The position numbers and the translations under genes are program-made. Of a stretch of DNA of 38,115 nucleotides, positions 9,046 through 17,334 are shown piece after piece; the first letter of the stretch is position 1; every line of letters begins with the position of its first letter. The DNA lies in NCBI GenBank assembly GCA_029259845.1, contig JAJDEI010000088.1, positions 1 to 38,115 on the forward strand, given 5' to 3'. The notes beneath the pieces are model-generated. The model saw only the letters and a program-made list of their open reading frames with translations. It was not told the DNA's origin and ran no database searches. The DNA comes from Planctomycetaceae bacterium. GTDB taxonomy: Bacteria > Planctomycetota > Planctomycetia > Planctomycetales > Planctomycetaceae.

Positions 9046-9205
9046 CGCAGGGCCATTCAAAGTTTCACTTGGGAGAAGACCGGCCGGGACAAGCTCAATG
9101 GTCACCCGAAGCGTCAGCGAGGAAGCGAACGTGAGTGAGCGATTCGTCCCTCGCTGACGCTTCGGGTGACGAGGTTCCCCAGCTTCAATCTTTGAACGGC
9201 CCTGC
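9046..9205. mobile_element. 160-bp nested palindromic element, family B copy 1
   Basis: The two halves are inverted copies: GCAGGGCCATTCAAAG at the left end and the complement of GCAGGGCCGTTCAAAG at the right end, with an inner perfect repeat CACCCGAAGCGTCAGCGAGG (9102-9121) and its complement (9150-9169). The flanking direct repeat is GGGTGGC at 9039-9045 and 9206-9212. A second copy lies at 17171-17328. It is non-coding and probably moved by a transposase encoded elsewhere. Confidence 0.7.
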
Positions 9206-9530
9206 GGGTGGCTGCCGCCGTCTTGCTGGAACACGCCGATCCAAGTACGCTGGCGAAAGTGGATTCGCACCTGTCGCATCAAGCGGAATGCTTGTTGGAG
9301 CAGGCCATCCGGGCGGTGGGATGAGTCGAGCCATGTCGTACTATGGGGAAATGAGGGTCATCGACGCTGTCTTCATTGTGCGTAGGCCATCTGAACCCAG
9401 CGATCTTTGACCGGTTCCTCATTCGACGATCGCAGCTTTTTGGGCCGCAGACTCCTCTGCGTGGATTTGTCCGCGTTCCGGCGTACTGTAAGCTGGAAGT
9501 CTGTCACGTCGATTTTCCGTCCGGGCGCCC
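9206..9530. other. Intergenic; short coding-like remnant, otherwise empty
   Basis: From about 9210 to a TGA at 9322-9324 one frame on the plus strand reads like part of a helical protein (AAAVLLEHADPSTLAKV, then SHQAECLLEQAIRAVG). It has no start of its own and begins at the edge of the palindromic element, so it may be the tail of a disrupted gene; I do not recognise it. From 9325 to the cytochrome start I see no gene and no clear promoter. Confidence 0.35.
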
Positions 9531-9533
9531 TTG

Positions 9534-11540
9534 ATGACTGTTCAACGCAAAGCTGATCGCTCGCAGCGGCAATCGTCACGCGAGCGCGATCAGCAAAGTT
9601 CGGTACGTCGAATCGTTGTCGTTGCGACAATTGTTTGCCTGTTGGCCGGTGCGGTGGCCTACACGCTGGCTTTCCGTGGCGAACCGGCGGTTCAGCCGAC
9701 TGAGCGAATCGAGGATTCCCAGGATCTCGCGACCAAAGAGCCAGACCATCGTTCGGAGTCGAACGAATTTGTTGGCAGCCAAACCTGCAGCGAGTGTCAT
9801 TCCGATATCGCGGAAACGTACTCGGAGCACCCGATGTCAAACACACTGGCAGCGGTTGCCGACGCTTCTCCGATCGAAGTGGTTGACGGCGATTCCGCCG
9901 AATTCGAGGCTCAGGGGTGCCGTTACCGCGTCGAACGCCTTGGCGACCGCATGATTCACACCGAGTTCATGACCGATAACGCCGGCAAGCTGCTGTACGA
10001 GCAATCGGTCGAAGTGCAGTACGCCGTCGGTTCGGGAAGGAACGCCAGGACGTATCTGATCGACCGCGGCGGGATCCTCTTCGAATCCCCAATCACCTGG
10101 TACGTCGACAAACGGAAATGGGGCCTCTCGCCGGGATACCAAGAAAACCCGCGTCAACGATTCAATCGTCGTGTGAATGACGGTTGCGTCCAATGTCACT
10201 CGGGCCGTGCAGCTCCCGCCGGTGACGGGACCTCGAACCGCTTCGAGGCACGGCCGTTTCTGGAACTGGGAATCGGCTGCGAGCGCTGCCACGGACCGGG
10301 AAAGCGGCACGTCGAAAAGTTCGAGGGGGATGAGTGGGGCGCCGAAGATGGGACCGCCGAGGACATGCTCATCGTCAATCCCGCTCATCTCGACGGCCAC
10401 CTTGAGGACAGTGTGTGCTACCAATGCCACATGGAAGGGAAGCGTCGCATCCTGCGAAAAGGCAAGTCGTTTCACGATTTTCAACCTGGCATGGCGACCG
10501 AAGACATTTGGACGGTGTTTGTTTCGCGCGCGCCGTTTGAAGCAGACGGGACCGCCCCGTTTACAAGTCAGGCCGAGCAGATGCATTCCAGTGCTTGCTT
10601 TCAGGGTGCCGAAGGGCGGATGCGGTGTACCACTTGTCACGATCCGCATCGGGCTCCCGATCCGGACGAACGGGCCGCGTTCTACCGAGAGCGCTGTAAT
10701 CGTTGTCATTCTGATCACGGATGCTCGCTACCGATCGAAGAACGGGAACCGCCACCCATACTCAATTCGTGCATCCACTGCCATATGCCGATGGCCGGAT
10801 CGAGCGACATTCCCCATGCATCGCAGTCGGATCATCGTGTGTTGCGGGACCCTCTCAACGATCCAAATACGGCGGATCGTTCACACCAGAGCGCGGTCTG
10901 GCCGATCTTCGACGACAGCGAACAGCGTCTGCCGGAGTGGGAGGTGCAGCGCGCGCGAGCGTTAGCGTTGTGCGATCAGGCGATCGAGGATCTGGACCAA
11001 CGACTCATGGGCCAGGCCATCGTCGCGCTGGAGGCTGTGTTGGCACGCGACTCCAACGACGTCAGCGTGTTGCGTTCGCTGGCGTTCTTGTACGGCTACG
11101 CGGGCCATCCTGTGAACGCGAAGAAGTTTTTTGAAGCTGCCTTGCAGGCCGATCCACACGACGAGATCAGCCTCAAGAACCTTGGTTTGATGGCCTATCA
11201 AACGCGTTCGTTCGTCATGGGGCTTCGCAGCTACGAAGCCTACTTGAATCTCAACAAATGGGACCCCACGATGTTTGGCCCCTACGCGGCAATGTTGGCT
11301 GCGTCCGGTGACTTGAAGGGCGCCGCGGAGGCTGCCGAGCGTGGACTGCGGCTCGACCCGACGCAACGGGAACTTCGCAGCGTCGCCGCGCAATTGTCCG
11401 GTCGGATCGGCGATCGGAAGGAGAGCCTGCGACAGCGGGAAATCCTTCGGGAAATCAGCGATCGGCTGGAGCCGTGGGATCAGAAACGCCGAGATCGCCT
11501 TCGAAAACAAATGCAAAAGAGTCTTGAGCGGAATCCGTAG
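9534..11540 (+). CDS. Membrane-anchored heptahaem cytochrome c with TPR tail
   Basis: The 668-residue protein has a short basic cytoplasmic N-terminus, one TM/signal-anchor at about residues 26-46, and seven CXXCH haem c sites at residues 85, 218, 249, 295, 365, 388 and 413. After the last site comes a helical part (about 480-615) with TPR-like repeats. This cytochrome c554/c'-like plus TPR arrangement is common in planctomycetes. It should act on the periplasmic side in electron transfer; the donor, acceptor and any catalytic activity are unknown. Spacing between haem sites is irregular, with a roughly 130-residue haem-free stretch after the first. The ATG at 9534 is taken over an adjacent in-frame TTG at 9531; the ribosome binding site is weak. 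No partner gene lies alongside. Confidence 0.88.
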   Translation: MTVQRKADRSQRQSSRERDQQSSVRRIVVVATIVCLLAGAVAYTLAFRGEPAVQPTERIEDSQDLATKEPDHRSESNEFVGSQTCSECHSDIAETYSEHPMSNTLAAVADASPIEVVDGDSAEFEAQGCRYRVERLGDRMIHTEFMTDNAGKLLYEQSVEVQYAVGSGRNARTYLIDRGGILFESPITWYVDKRKWGLSPGYQENPRQRFNRRVNDGCVQCHSGRAAPAGDGTSNRFEARPFLELGIGCERCHGPGKRHVEKFEGDEWGAEDGTAEDMLIVNPAHLDGHLEDSVCYQCHMEGKRRILRKGKSFHDFQPGMATEDIWTVFVSRAPFEADGTAPFTSQAEQMHSSACFQGAEGRMRCTTCHDPHRAPDPDERAAFYRERCNRCHSDHGCSLPIEEREPPPILNSCIHCHMPMAGSSDIPHASQSDHRVLRDPLNDPNTADRSHQSAVWPIFDDSEQRLPEWEVQRARALALCDQAIEDLDQRLMGQAIVALEAVLARDSNDVSVLRSLAFLYGYAGHPVNAKKFFEAALQADPHDEISLKNLGLMAYQTRSFVMGLRSYEAYLNLNKWDPTMFGPYAAMLAASGDLKGAAEAAERGLRLDPTQRELRSVAAQLSGRIGDRKESLRQREILREISDRLEPWDQKRRDRLRKQMQKSLERNP

Positions 11541-11891
11541 CGCCTGCCCCGGCGTTCGCCGTGGAATTGACCCACAAACGTACGCGCTCACAGGTGGGGG
11601 GGCGGGCCCTTTTTCCGCAGGAAACAACGGGTGGCTGGGGCGCTCTTGGAGGCAAAACAGACAGCAGGCAGGGAAATGCCTCATCAGGTTGCGCCACCAG
11701 CGATCGTCACAGCCCCAGAGCGTGTGAGGCATTCGACTGGGGCAATGGATGTCATCTGGTTCACACACGTCTGCAGCGAATCAGGGCACAGCTCATTCAT
11801 CAATGACTCTCAACGCTCCAGCCACCTGTCGGTCGAGCTGATTAAAAAGTTCGGCGTGCTGCTTCATTATATCGGTCGACACGCGTCCGCC
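11541..11891. other. Intergenic with a repeat fragment
   Basis: About 350 bases between two convergent genes. It contains GGGTGGCTGGGGCGCTCT (11629-11646), identical to one arm of the inverted repeat at 20380-20397, and a short inverted pair, AATGCCTCA/TGAGGCATT, at about 11674 and 11727. No complete element boundary or coding sequence is visible, and no classical terminator with a T-run was found. Confidence 0.45.
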
Positions 11892-12386
11892 TCACCCGCA
11901 TAGGAGCGCCTTGAGAAAGTAAATGAAGGCGACTGTGGGAGTCAGAAGGAAGGCAAGACTGCAGAGCACTCCGGCCCGCACGAGCGTACCCGTCACACTA
12001 AACAAAGTAGTTCGACAGGTATCCTCTTCCACAACGAAGGGCAATATGCAATTCCTGAGATCTTTCCATGGTTCAAAACCCTTGTTATTCTCCATGAAGA
12101 GAGCCAAGACTGTTCGCCGAGAATTGCCGCAGTCCGTTCTGTTACTGATTTCTTCAGCGACGAGCCACCAACTGAGTGTCGACCGTCGGATAGCGATGGC
12201 AGAAAATGTCCACATCACGCTGATGAACGACGCGATCAGGTGTGCGGCCCATAGCGGCGAATCTGTTTTGTCCCGGAGAATGAACACTCCAGTGATCGCA
12301 CCGAAGAAGGCAATGGCCCACTGATTCCATCTTTGGTGTTCGTGACGGATCATTTCCGCGATCAGCCGCTCTTTCGAATCATTCAT
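11892..12386 (-). CDS. Small integral membrane protein of unknown function
   Basis: The 164-residue protein has hydrophobic segments at about residues 22-38, 45-66 and 135-163, with a hydrophilic, Cys-containing middle. I do not recognise a family. Its ATG lies 8 bases inside the end of ilvD, so it is probably co-translated with it. Base composition is visibly more AT-rich than in neighbouring genes, with codons such as AAA, ATA and TTT, which hints at recent acquisition or relaxed selection. A role in branched-chain amino acid synthesis is not implied by the sequence; the overlap may only reflect insertion at an operon end. Confidence 0.7.
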   Translation of the reverse strand: MNDSKERLIAEMIRHEHQRWNQWAIAFFGAITGVFILRDKTDSPLWAAHLIASFISVMWTFSAIAIRRSTLSWWLVAEEISNRTDCGNSRRTVLALFMENNKGFEPWKDLRNCILPFVVEEDTCRTTLFSVTGTLVRAGVLCSLAFLLTPTVAFIYFLKALLCG

Positions 12387-14076
12387 CCGTCACACATCCT
12401 TCACTCGCGCTCTTCACGGTCTTGATGTACTTGGAGAGTGTGCCGCGGGTGAATTTGTAGGGGGGGGCTTGCCATTGCTCTTTCCTCGCGGCGAGGTCGG
12501 CGTCGGAGATGTTGACGTTGATCTCGTTCGACTCGGCGTCGATGGTGATCTCATCGCCGTTTTGGATCAGCGCGATGGGGCCGCCGAGTTGGGCTTCGGG
12601 GGTGACGTGGCCGATGATGAAGCCGTGCGAGCCGCCGCTGAAACGGCCGTCGGTGATGAGGGCCACTTGATCGCCCAGACCGGCGCCCATGAGGGCCGAG
12701 GTGGGTGTCAGCATCTCCGGCATGCCGGGACCGCCTTGCGGTCCTTCGTAGCGGATGATAATAACTTCGCCCCCTTTGATCTGGCCCTGTTCGAGGCCGT
12801 GGAGCATATCTTCTTCGCTGTCATAGCAGAGGGCCCGACCGGTGAAGGTGAGGCCCTCCTTGCCGGTAATTTTGGCGACTGCACCGTCCGGGCAGACGTT
12901 GCCGCGCATGATGCGGATGTGGCCGGTCTTTTTGACCGGCTCCTCGACCGAATGCACGATCGCCTGTCCTTCCTTGAGGCCGGGGAGATCAGCGACATTT
13001 TCCGCGAGCGTTTGGCCGGTGCAGGTGAGGCAGTCGCCGTTGAGGTATCCTTTTTCCAGCAAGTATTTGATGACGGCCGGGGTTCCGCCGATGGAGTGCA
13101 GGTCCTCCTGGACGAACTTGCCGGACGGCTTGAGGTCGGCCAGATAGGGTGTGCGGTCGCTGACCTTCTGGAAATCGTCGATGGTCAGTTCGATGCCGAC
13201 GGAGCGGGCGATGGCGATCAAATGCAGCACCGCATTTGTCGAGCCGCCGAGCGCGATGACGATCGTCATGGCGTTCTCGAAAGCGTCGCGCGTCATGATG
13301 TCTTTGGGTTTGATGTCCCGTTTGAGGAGCAACTTGATGGCCTCGCCGGCACCGAGACATTCCGCGATTTTGTCGGGGTCTTCGGCCGGGATGCTGGCCG
13401 AGTAGGGGAGCGACATGCCGAGCGCTTCAATGGCACTGGACATGGTGTTGGCGGTGTACATGCCGCCGCAGGCACCGGCACCGGGACAGCTCCGGCGGAC
13501 GATCTCCTGGCGTTGTTCGTCGGTGATCTTTCCCGCGACGTACTGTCCGTACGCCTGGAAGGCGGAGACGATGTCGAGTTTGTCCGCATCGACCCCTTCG
13601 ACTCCGCCCAGCTTGGCTGAACAGCCGGCCCTAATGGTGCCGCCGTAGATCATGATCGACGGCCGGTTGAGACGGCCCATCGCCATGATGCAACCGGGCA
13701 TGTTCTTGTCGCAGCCGGGCAAAGCGATGAGCGCGTCGTACCACTGGGCGCCCATGATGGTTTCCATTGAGTCGGCGATCAGGTCCCGCGACTGCAGCGA
13801 GTAGCTCATGCCGTCGGTGCCCATTGAGATACCGTCGGAGACGCCAATGGTGTTGAACCGCATGCCAATGAGGCCGGCCTTCTCGACGCCCTCTTTGACT
13901 TTGGCAGCGAGACCCAGCAGGTGCATGTTGCAGGAGTTGCCTTCGTACCACACTGAGCCGATGCCGACTTGTGCCTTCTGCATGTCCTGTTCGGTCAAGC
14001 CGGTGGCATACAGCATGGCCTGCGAGGCGCCCTGGGAAGCGGGTTGCGTGATCTTCGATGAATACTTGTTGAGCAT
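12379..14076 (-). CDS. ilvD: Dihydroxy-acid dehydratase
   Basis: The 565-residue enzyme removes water from 2,3-dihydroxy-isovalerate and 2,3-dihydroxy-3-methylvalerate in valine/isoleucine (and pantothenate precursor) synthesis in the cytoplasm. IlvD signatures are clear: the iron-sulfur ligand cysteines fall at C49 (GNSCNMH), C122 (PGCDKNMPG) and C203 ([14 protein letters not shown]), with a C-terminal [12 protein letters not shown] and [15 protein letters not shown]. The length is normal for the family. No Shine-Dalgarno is obvious before the ATG at 14076, but the N-terminus aligns with family starts. It is followed by an overlapping small membrane gene. A second, more distant dehydratase paralogue lies at 20551-22350. 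Confidence 0.95.
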   Translation of the reverse strand: MLNKYSSKITQPASQGASQAMLYATGLTEQDMQKAQVGIGSVWYEGNSCNMHLLGLAAKVKEGVEKAGLIGMRFNTIGVSDGISMGTDGMSYSLQSRDLIADSMETIMGAQWYDALIALPGCDKNMPGCIMAMGRLNRPSIMIYGGTIRAGCSAKLGGVEGVDADKLDIVSAFQAYGQYVAGKITDEQRQEIVRRSCPGAGACGGMYTANTMSSAIEALGMSLPYSASIPAEDPDKIAECLGAGEAIKLLLKRDIKPKDIMTRDAFENAMTIVIALGGSTNAVLHLIAIARSVGIELTIDDFQKVSDRTPYLADLKPSGKFVQEDLHSIGGTPAVIKYLLEKGYLNGDCLTCTGQTLAENVADLPGLKEGQAIVHSVEEPVKKTGHIRIMRGNVCPDGAVAKITGKEGLTFTGRALCYDSEEDMLHGLEQGQIKGGEVIIIRYEGPQGGPGMPEMLTPTSALMGAGLGDQVALITDGRFSGGSHGFIIGHVTPEAQLGGPIALIQNGDEITIDAESNEINVNISDADLAARKEQWQAPPYKFTRGTLSKYIKTVKSASEGCVTDE

Positions 14077-14214
14077 GGCGGATACTGGTGGCTGCGAGAG
14101 AAGGAAAGCGTGTGAACGTCCGAAGCCTCATCTTAGTGAGAAACGCCTGTAAGGGTAGCGGGTTTGAAGAACCCGATTCCGTGTGCCGTTGCTTCGTGCC
14201 ATTGCGTCGTGTGC

Positions 14215-14237
14215 CGCTGCCGTCTCGGCAGTGCGAG
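14215..14237. repeat. Short hairpin repeat (REP-like)
   Basis: CTGCCG-tct-CGGCAG forms a 6-bp-stem hairpin at 14217-14231. The 23 bases around it are identical to 1880-1902 inside the family D element, so this is a dispersed unit rather than chance. It lies between ilvD and the upstream TPR gene. The neighbouring CGGGTTtgaaGAACCCG (about 14159-14175) is another small hairpin. Neither has the T-run of an intrinsic terminator. Confidence 0.5.
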
Positions 14238-14342
14238 CGCGCGGCCAATTCCCGGCGACCAATCGCCGTCCCAACGCCAAGCGGCTGCCACTCTGCGGCG
14301 GCACGGCTGGCACACCCGCGGCACTCACTTGTTGACTGGCTG

Positions 14343-15617
14343 TCACCGTTGCACGCGGACGCTCGCCAGGTAGTTCGCCAGGAACTGGGAGCCGATGATT
14401 CCGTACAGGAACAGGGTGTCGGCGGACTGCCCCATGTCTGTGGTGACGAGCGCATTTCCGACGATGCCGGTCTGCGACAAACTGACCGCAGCGGCCATGG
14501 CCAGTGCGACCGTCGTTCCGATCATCGCCCAGCGGGGCCATCCCCTCGGGCAGGTGAACATCGCCGTTGCGGGAAGCATGAGCAGTCCCGTGTAGAGGGC
14601 GGCAACCAACAGCAACGAGTTGCCGACATAAAATGCGGCGGCCAATAGCCCCAGCGAGGTGACCAACATCGCACCAAACAGGTTCGCCGCGCGGGTCTGG
14701 TCGACCGACAGGGCAAGTCGGCCAAACCGGCTGACGCGCAGCAGCAGATTGAACAGCGGCCCGGCGAGCCAAGTCAGCAGGGCGAACGCGACGTATGCGA
14801 TCATCAACGGCAGCAGCCGCGCGCTCCAGGCGGGGTGTGTGGCGGAGACGTTGCTCAGCAGCCGAAATCCGACATAACCGCCGATCACGATGCCCCAACG
14901 TGCCCGCGGCGACATCCGTGACATCCAGAAGATGTATCCCAGGAAAACGCGATACAGGAAGTGCCTCGCCTTCATCGCCTCGACGATGCCGGCCCGCGCC
15001 CACTCGAAGTCCGGTTCGAGCCGCAACGCCTCGCGGAAGTGCTCCATCGCTTGCTTTGGCTGCCGTTGCTCCAACAGTGTCCAACCTTGTGTCGCATGCG
15101 TGTGGGCGTTGTGCGGATCGTGTCGCAAGGCCGCTTCGATGGATTCGCCCGCCTCCTGCCGACGCCCGAGCTTCATCAGGGATTTGGTGCGGAGGTTGAG
15201 ACAGTCCGTGTCCTCCGGGTCAATTTTGAGCCCGGCATCGGCCCCGGCCAAGGCGTCCTCCCAACGATGTTGTTCCCCGGCGATCGCCCCCCGCAGATAG
15301 AAGAACGAGGGGAAGTACGGTTCTAATTGGATCGCCTGATCAACGGCTTTGGCCGCTTCGTCGAGCCGGTTCCGCTTGGCGAAAATGTGCGCGGCCACGA
15401 AGTGGGAAAAACCGGCATCGGGAGCGAGGCCGATCGCCAACTGTGCATGCTCCGTCGCTTCCTGGTACTGTTCCAGATCGGCGAGGCAGAGCGCCAAATG
15501 GGCATGCGCCTGCGGATCGTTCGGTTCCTCGACAAGGTGCTGACGGTATTCGTCAATCGCCTGCCGGGGCCGCGACTGCTGCAAGAGCAAATGTCCACGG
15601 GCGAGATGAGCAGTCAT
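14343..15617 (-). CDS. TPR protein with C-terminal multi-pass membrane domain
   Basis: The 424-residue protein has about six tetratricopeptide repeats at residues 1-205 (typical pattern W/L-x-A-x-x-Y with PNDPQAHAHLALCLADL, then DALAGADAGLKIDPED) and then five or six hydrophobic helices (about 225-415). It probably uses a cytoplasmic TPR scaffold attached to the inner membrane; no enzyme motif is visible. It lies 170 bases downstream of the TPR-AAA ATPase on the same strand, and both have N-terminal TPRs, so a joint role in assembly or remodelling of a membrane complex is an inference. The ATG at 15617 lacks a Shine-Dalgarno and is preceded by an 8-bp tandem repeat. Confidence 0.8.
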   Translation of the reverse strand: MTAHLARGHLLLQQSRPRQAIDEYRQHLVEEPNDPQAHAHLALCLADLEQYQEATEHAQLAIGLAPDAGFSHFVAAHIFAKRNRLDEAAKAVDQAIQLEPYFPSFFYLRGAIAGEQHRWEDALAGADAGLKIDPEDTDCLNLRTKSLMKLGRRQEAGESIEAALRHDPHNAHTHATQGWTLLEQRQPKQAMEHFREALRLEPDFEWARAGIVEAMKARHFLYRVFLGYIFWMSRMSPRARWGIVIGGYVGFRLLSNVSATHPAWSARLLPLMIAYVAFALLTWLAGPLFNLLLRVSRFGRLALSVDQTRAANLFGAMLVTSLGLLAAAFYVGNSLLLVAALYTGLLMLPATAMFTCPRGWPRWAMIGTTVALAMAAAVSLSQTGIVGNALVTTDMGQSADTLFLYGIIGSQFLANYLASVRVQR

Positions 15618-15622
15618 GGGTT

Positions 15623-15646
15623 AGTTGATTAGTTGATGAGTTGATT
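15623..15646. repeat. 8-bp tandem repeat, three copies
   Basis: AGTTGATT, AGTTGATG and AGTTGATT follow each other directly, 5 bases upstream of the TPR-membrane gene start. Copy-number change here would alter the leader of that mRNA. This could be a slippage-prone spacer of no function. Confidence 0.6.
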
Positions 15647-15786
15647 GGCGACGGAGGGGGCATGTCTGGGGATGGTGAGTCGGTTTGATTCCCGAACTTG
15701 CCGCTGGATACCGACAACGCTTGCGGATTAGCACGATGGTTGATTCGTTGGGCGACTGGGGCGTTGGCCGGTCAGGTTCCCGATCG

Positions 15787-17136
15787 TCAGATTTTCAAGT
15801 ACTTCAAAATGTCGTCGTAAACCCCGCCCTGGTTCGAGTACAGGGCGTGATTGCGGGCAGTGGAAAACCATTCGTCCGTCGTCGGCCGGTGTTGTTTGGC
15901 GGCCTTGACGAGGTCCTTGGTGGTGAGCGGTTTGATCGTGCCTTCCCGCATGGCCTCCTGCAGTTTGCTCTCGATCGCCAGGTCAACGACGGCCTTGAGG
16001 TCGGCTCCGGAAAACGTGTTCGTTTTTTTGGCGACCTGTCGGAAGTCGATGCTGTCGGTCGGCTTCTCCTCGCAGAGAATCTTGAGGATGTCCTCCCGCG
16101 CAAGCGGATCGGGCGGCGGGACGAAGAGCACGCGGTCGAATCGGCCGGGCCGCCGGAAGGCGGGGTCCAGATGCCACGGTGCGTTCGTCGCTGCCAGAAT
16201 CAGCAGGCCGTCGTTGGAGGCGTTCACGCCATCCAGTTCAGAGAGAAACTGATTGATCAGATGCCGCCCGCCGCTGGTACGCATGTCGGAACGGCGGGCT
16301 CCCAGGGCGTCGACTTCGTCGAAAAACAGCACGCACGGCTGCGACCGGCGGGCCTGCTCGAAGATACCATGCAGGTTGCGTTCGCTGTTGCCGATCCACA
16401 TGTCGAGCACGTCGTTGATGCCGACAGACAGAAAGGCGGCGTTGATCTCTCCCGCCGTGGCGCGGGCGAGATGTGTTTTCCCGCAGCCAGGGGCGCCGTA
16501 CATCAGGATGCCGCCACCGACCGGCTTGCCGTAGGCGGCGAACATCTCCGCATGCTGGAGCGGATAGATGATCTTCAGCCGAATCTCCTCTTTGAGCGAC
16601 TCCATGCCGCCCACGTCGCTGAAGCGGATCGTCGGCCGCTCCTGCTGAAGGTCGAGGTCGTCGCCCGACTCGTCCCAGGGAACCCGCATCCGGCCATCGA
16701 CGACTTCGCCGAACTCGTCGTCAAACTCTTCTTCGTTGGAGATGCCGAGCAGATTGGCAAAATCCTCGTCGGCGACCGACGGGTCATCGTCAACGGCCGC
16801 TTTGTACTGGGCGACGGCGCGTCCCACTTCGCCCGCCCGGAACAACAATTTCGCGTTGAGCAAGTACGCTTCGGGCGGCACATCGCGGTGCTTGAGCAAC
16901 TCTTCCAGCACGACGGACGCCTCGCTGTCCTTCTGCTGTTCGGAAAAGGCGCGCGCCAGCCCGACCTTCAAAGAGGCCTCGTGCGGTGACAGCGCGAGCG
17001 CTGCCCGATACTCCTGCTCCGCCTCTTCCGCGCGGCCCCGCTGCAGCAGCGAATCCGCCAAGTGTTGGCGCAAGGGGATGTTCTCCGGCGAGCGCCGAAC
17101 CGCCTCCCGAAGAGTTTCAAAGGAGTCGCCGGACAT
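15787..17136 (-). CDS. AAA+ ATPase with N-terminal TPR domain (CDC48/FtsH-like)
   Basis: The 449-residue protein has about three TPR-like helix pairs at residues 1-120, an acidic linker (EEEFDDEFGEVVDG), and one AAA module at about 165-400. Walker A is GAPGCGKTH, Walker B is VLFFDEVDAL, and the second region of homology with arginine finger is FRRPGRFDRVLF. The VGGMESLKEEI lead-in is typical of CDC48/Vps4-type ATPases; there is no protease domain. It probably remodels proteins, with the TPR part choosing partners. The start at 17136 is supported by AAGGA five bases upstream; the frame is open 15 further codons into a palindromic element. It lies downstream of purD and upstream of a TPR-membrane gene. 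Confidence 0.88.
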   Translation of the reverse strand: MSGDSFETLREAVRRSPENIPLRQHLADSLLQRGRAEEAEQEYRAALALSPHEASLKVGLARAFSEQQKDSEASVVLEELLKHRDVPPEAYLLNAKLLFRAGEVGRAVAQYKAAVDDDPSVADEDFANLLGISNEEEFDDEFGEVVDGRMRVPWDESGDDLDLQQERPTIRFSDVGGMESLKEEIRLKIIYPLQHAEMFAAYGKPVGGGILMYGAPGCGKTHLARATAGEINAAFLSVGINDVLDMWIGNSERNLHGIFEQARRSQPCVLFFDEVDALGARRSDMRTSGGRHLINQFLSELDGVNASNDGLLILAATNAPWHLDPAFRRPGRFDRVLFVPPPDPLAREDILKILCEEKPTDSIDFRQVAKKTNTFSGADLKAVVDLAIESKLQEAMREGTIKPLTTKDLVKAAKQHRPTTDEWFSTARNHALYSNQGGVYDDILKYLKI

Positions 17137-17170
17137 CAGATCCTTTCGCCAGAACACGGGTCGACAGTCA

Positions 17171-17328
17171 GGGCGAATCAACTATTGAATCTGGATAATC
17201 TTGTAACCCGAAGCGTCAGCGAGGGACGAATCGCTCACTCACATTCGCTTACTCGCTAGCGCTTCGGGTTACGATTGAGCTCGTCCCGGTCGGTCTTCTC
17301 TAACGTCAAACTTTGAATGGCCCTGGGC
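17171..17328. mobile_element. Family B palindromic element, copy 2, with 9-bp target duplication
   Basis: The roughly 158-bp element is homologous to 9046-9205: inner arms AACCCGAAGCGTCAGCGAGG and CTAGCGCTTCGGGTTAC, outer ends AGGGCGAATCAACT and the complement of GGGCCATTCAAAGTTTGACG. It is flanked by exact copies of CGACAGTCA at 17162-17170 and 17329-17337. The right copy contains the purD stop codon (TCA at 17335-17337, minus strand), so the element landed directly at the end of purD, between purD and the AAA gene. Confidence 0.8.
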
Positions 17329-17334
17329 CGACAG

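Noticed and set aside
11590-11745. Complete mobile element after the cytochrome gene
   Set aside because: Only one arm of the GGGTGGCTGGGGCG family and a short unrelated inverted pair are visible; no matching ends or duplication.
12469-13620. A 383-codon open frame opposite ilvD
   Set aside because: Asp/Val/Gly-rich antisense shadow with no recognisable features.
14159-14175. Intrinsic terminator of the TPR-membrane gene
   Set aside because: The CGGGTT/AACCCG hairpin has no following T-run in the direction of transcription, so only a small hairpin can be claimed.
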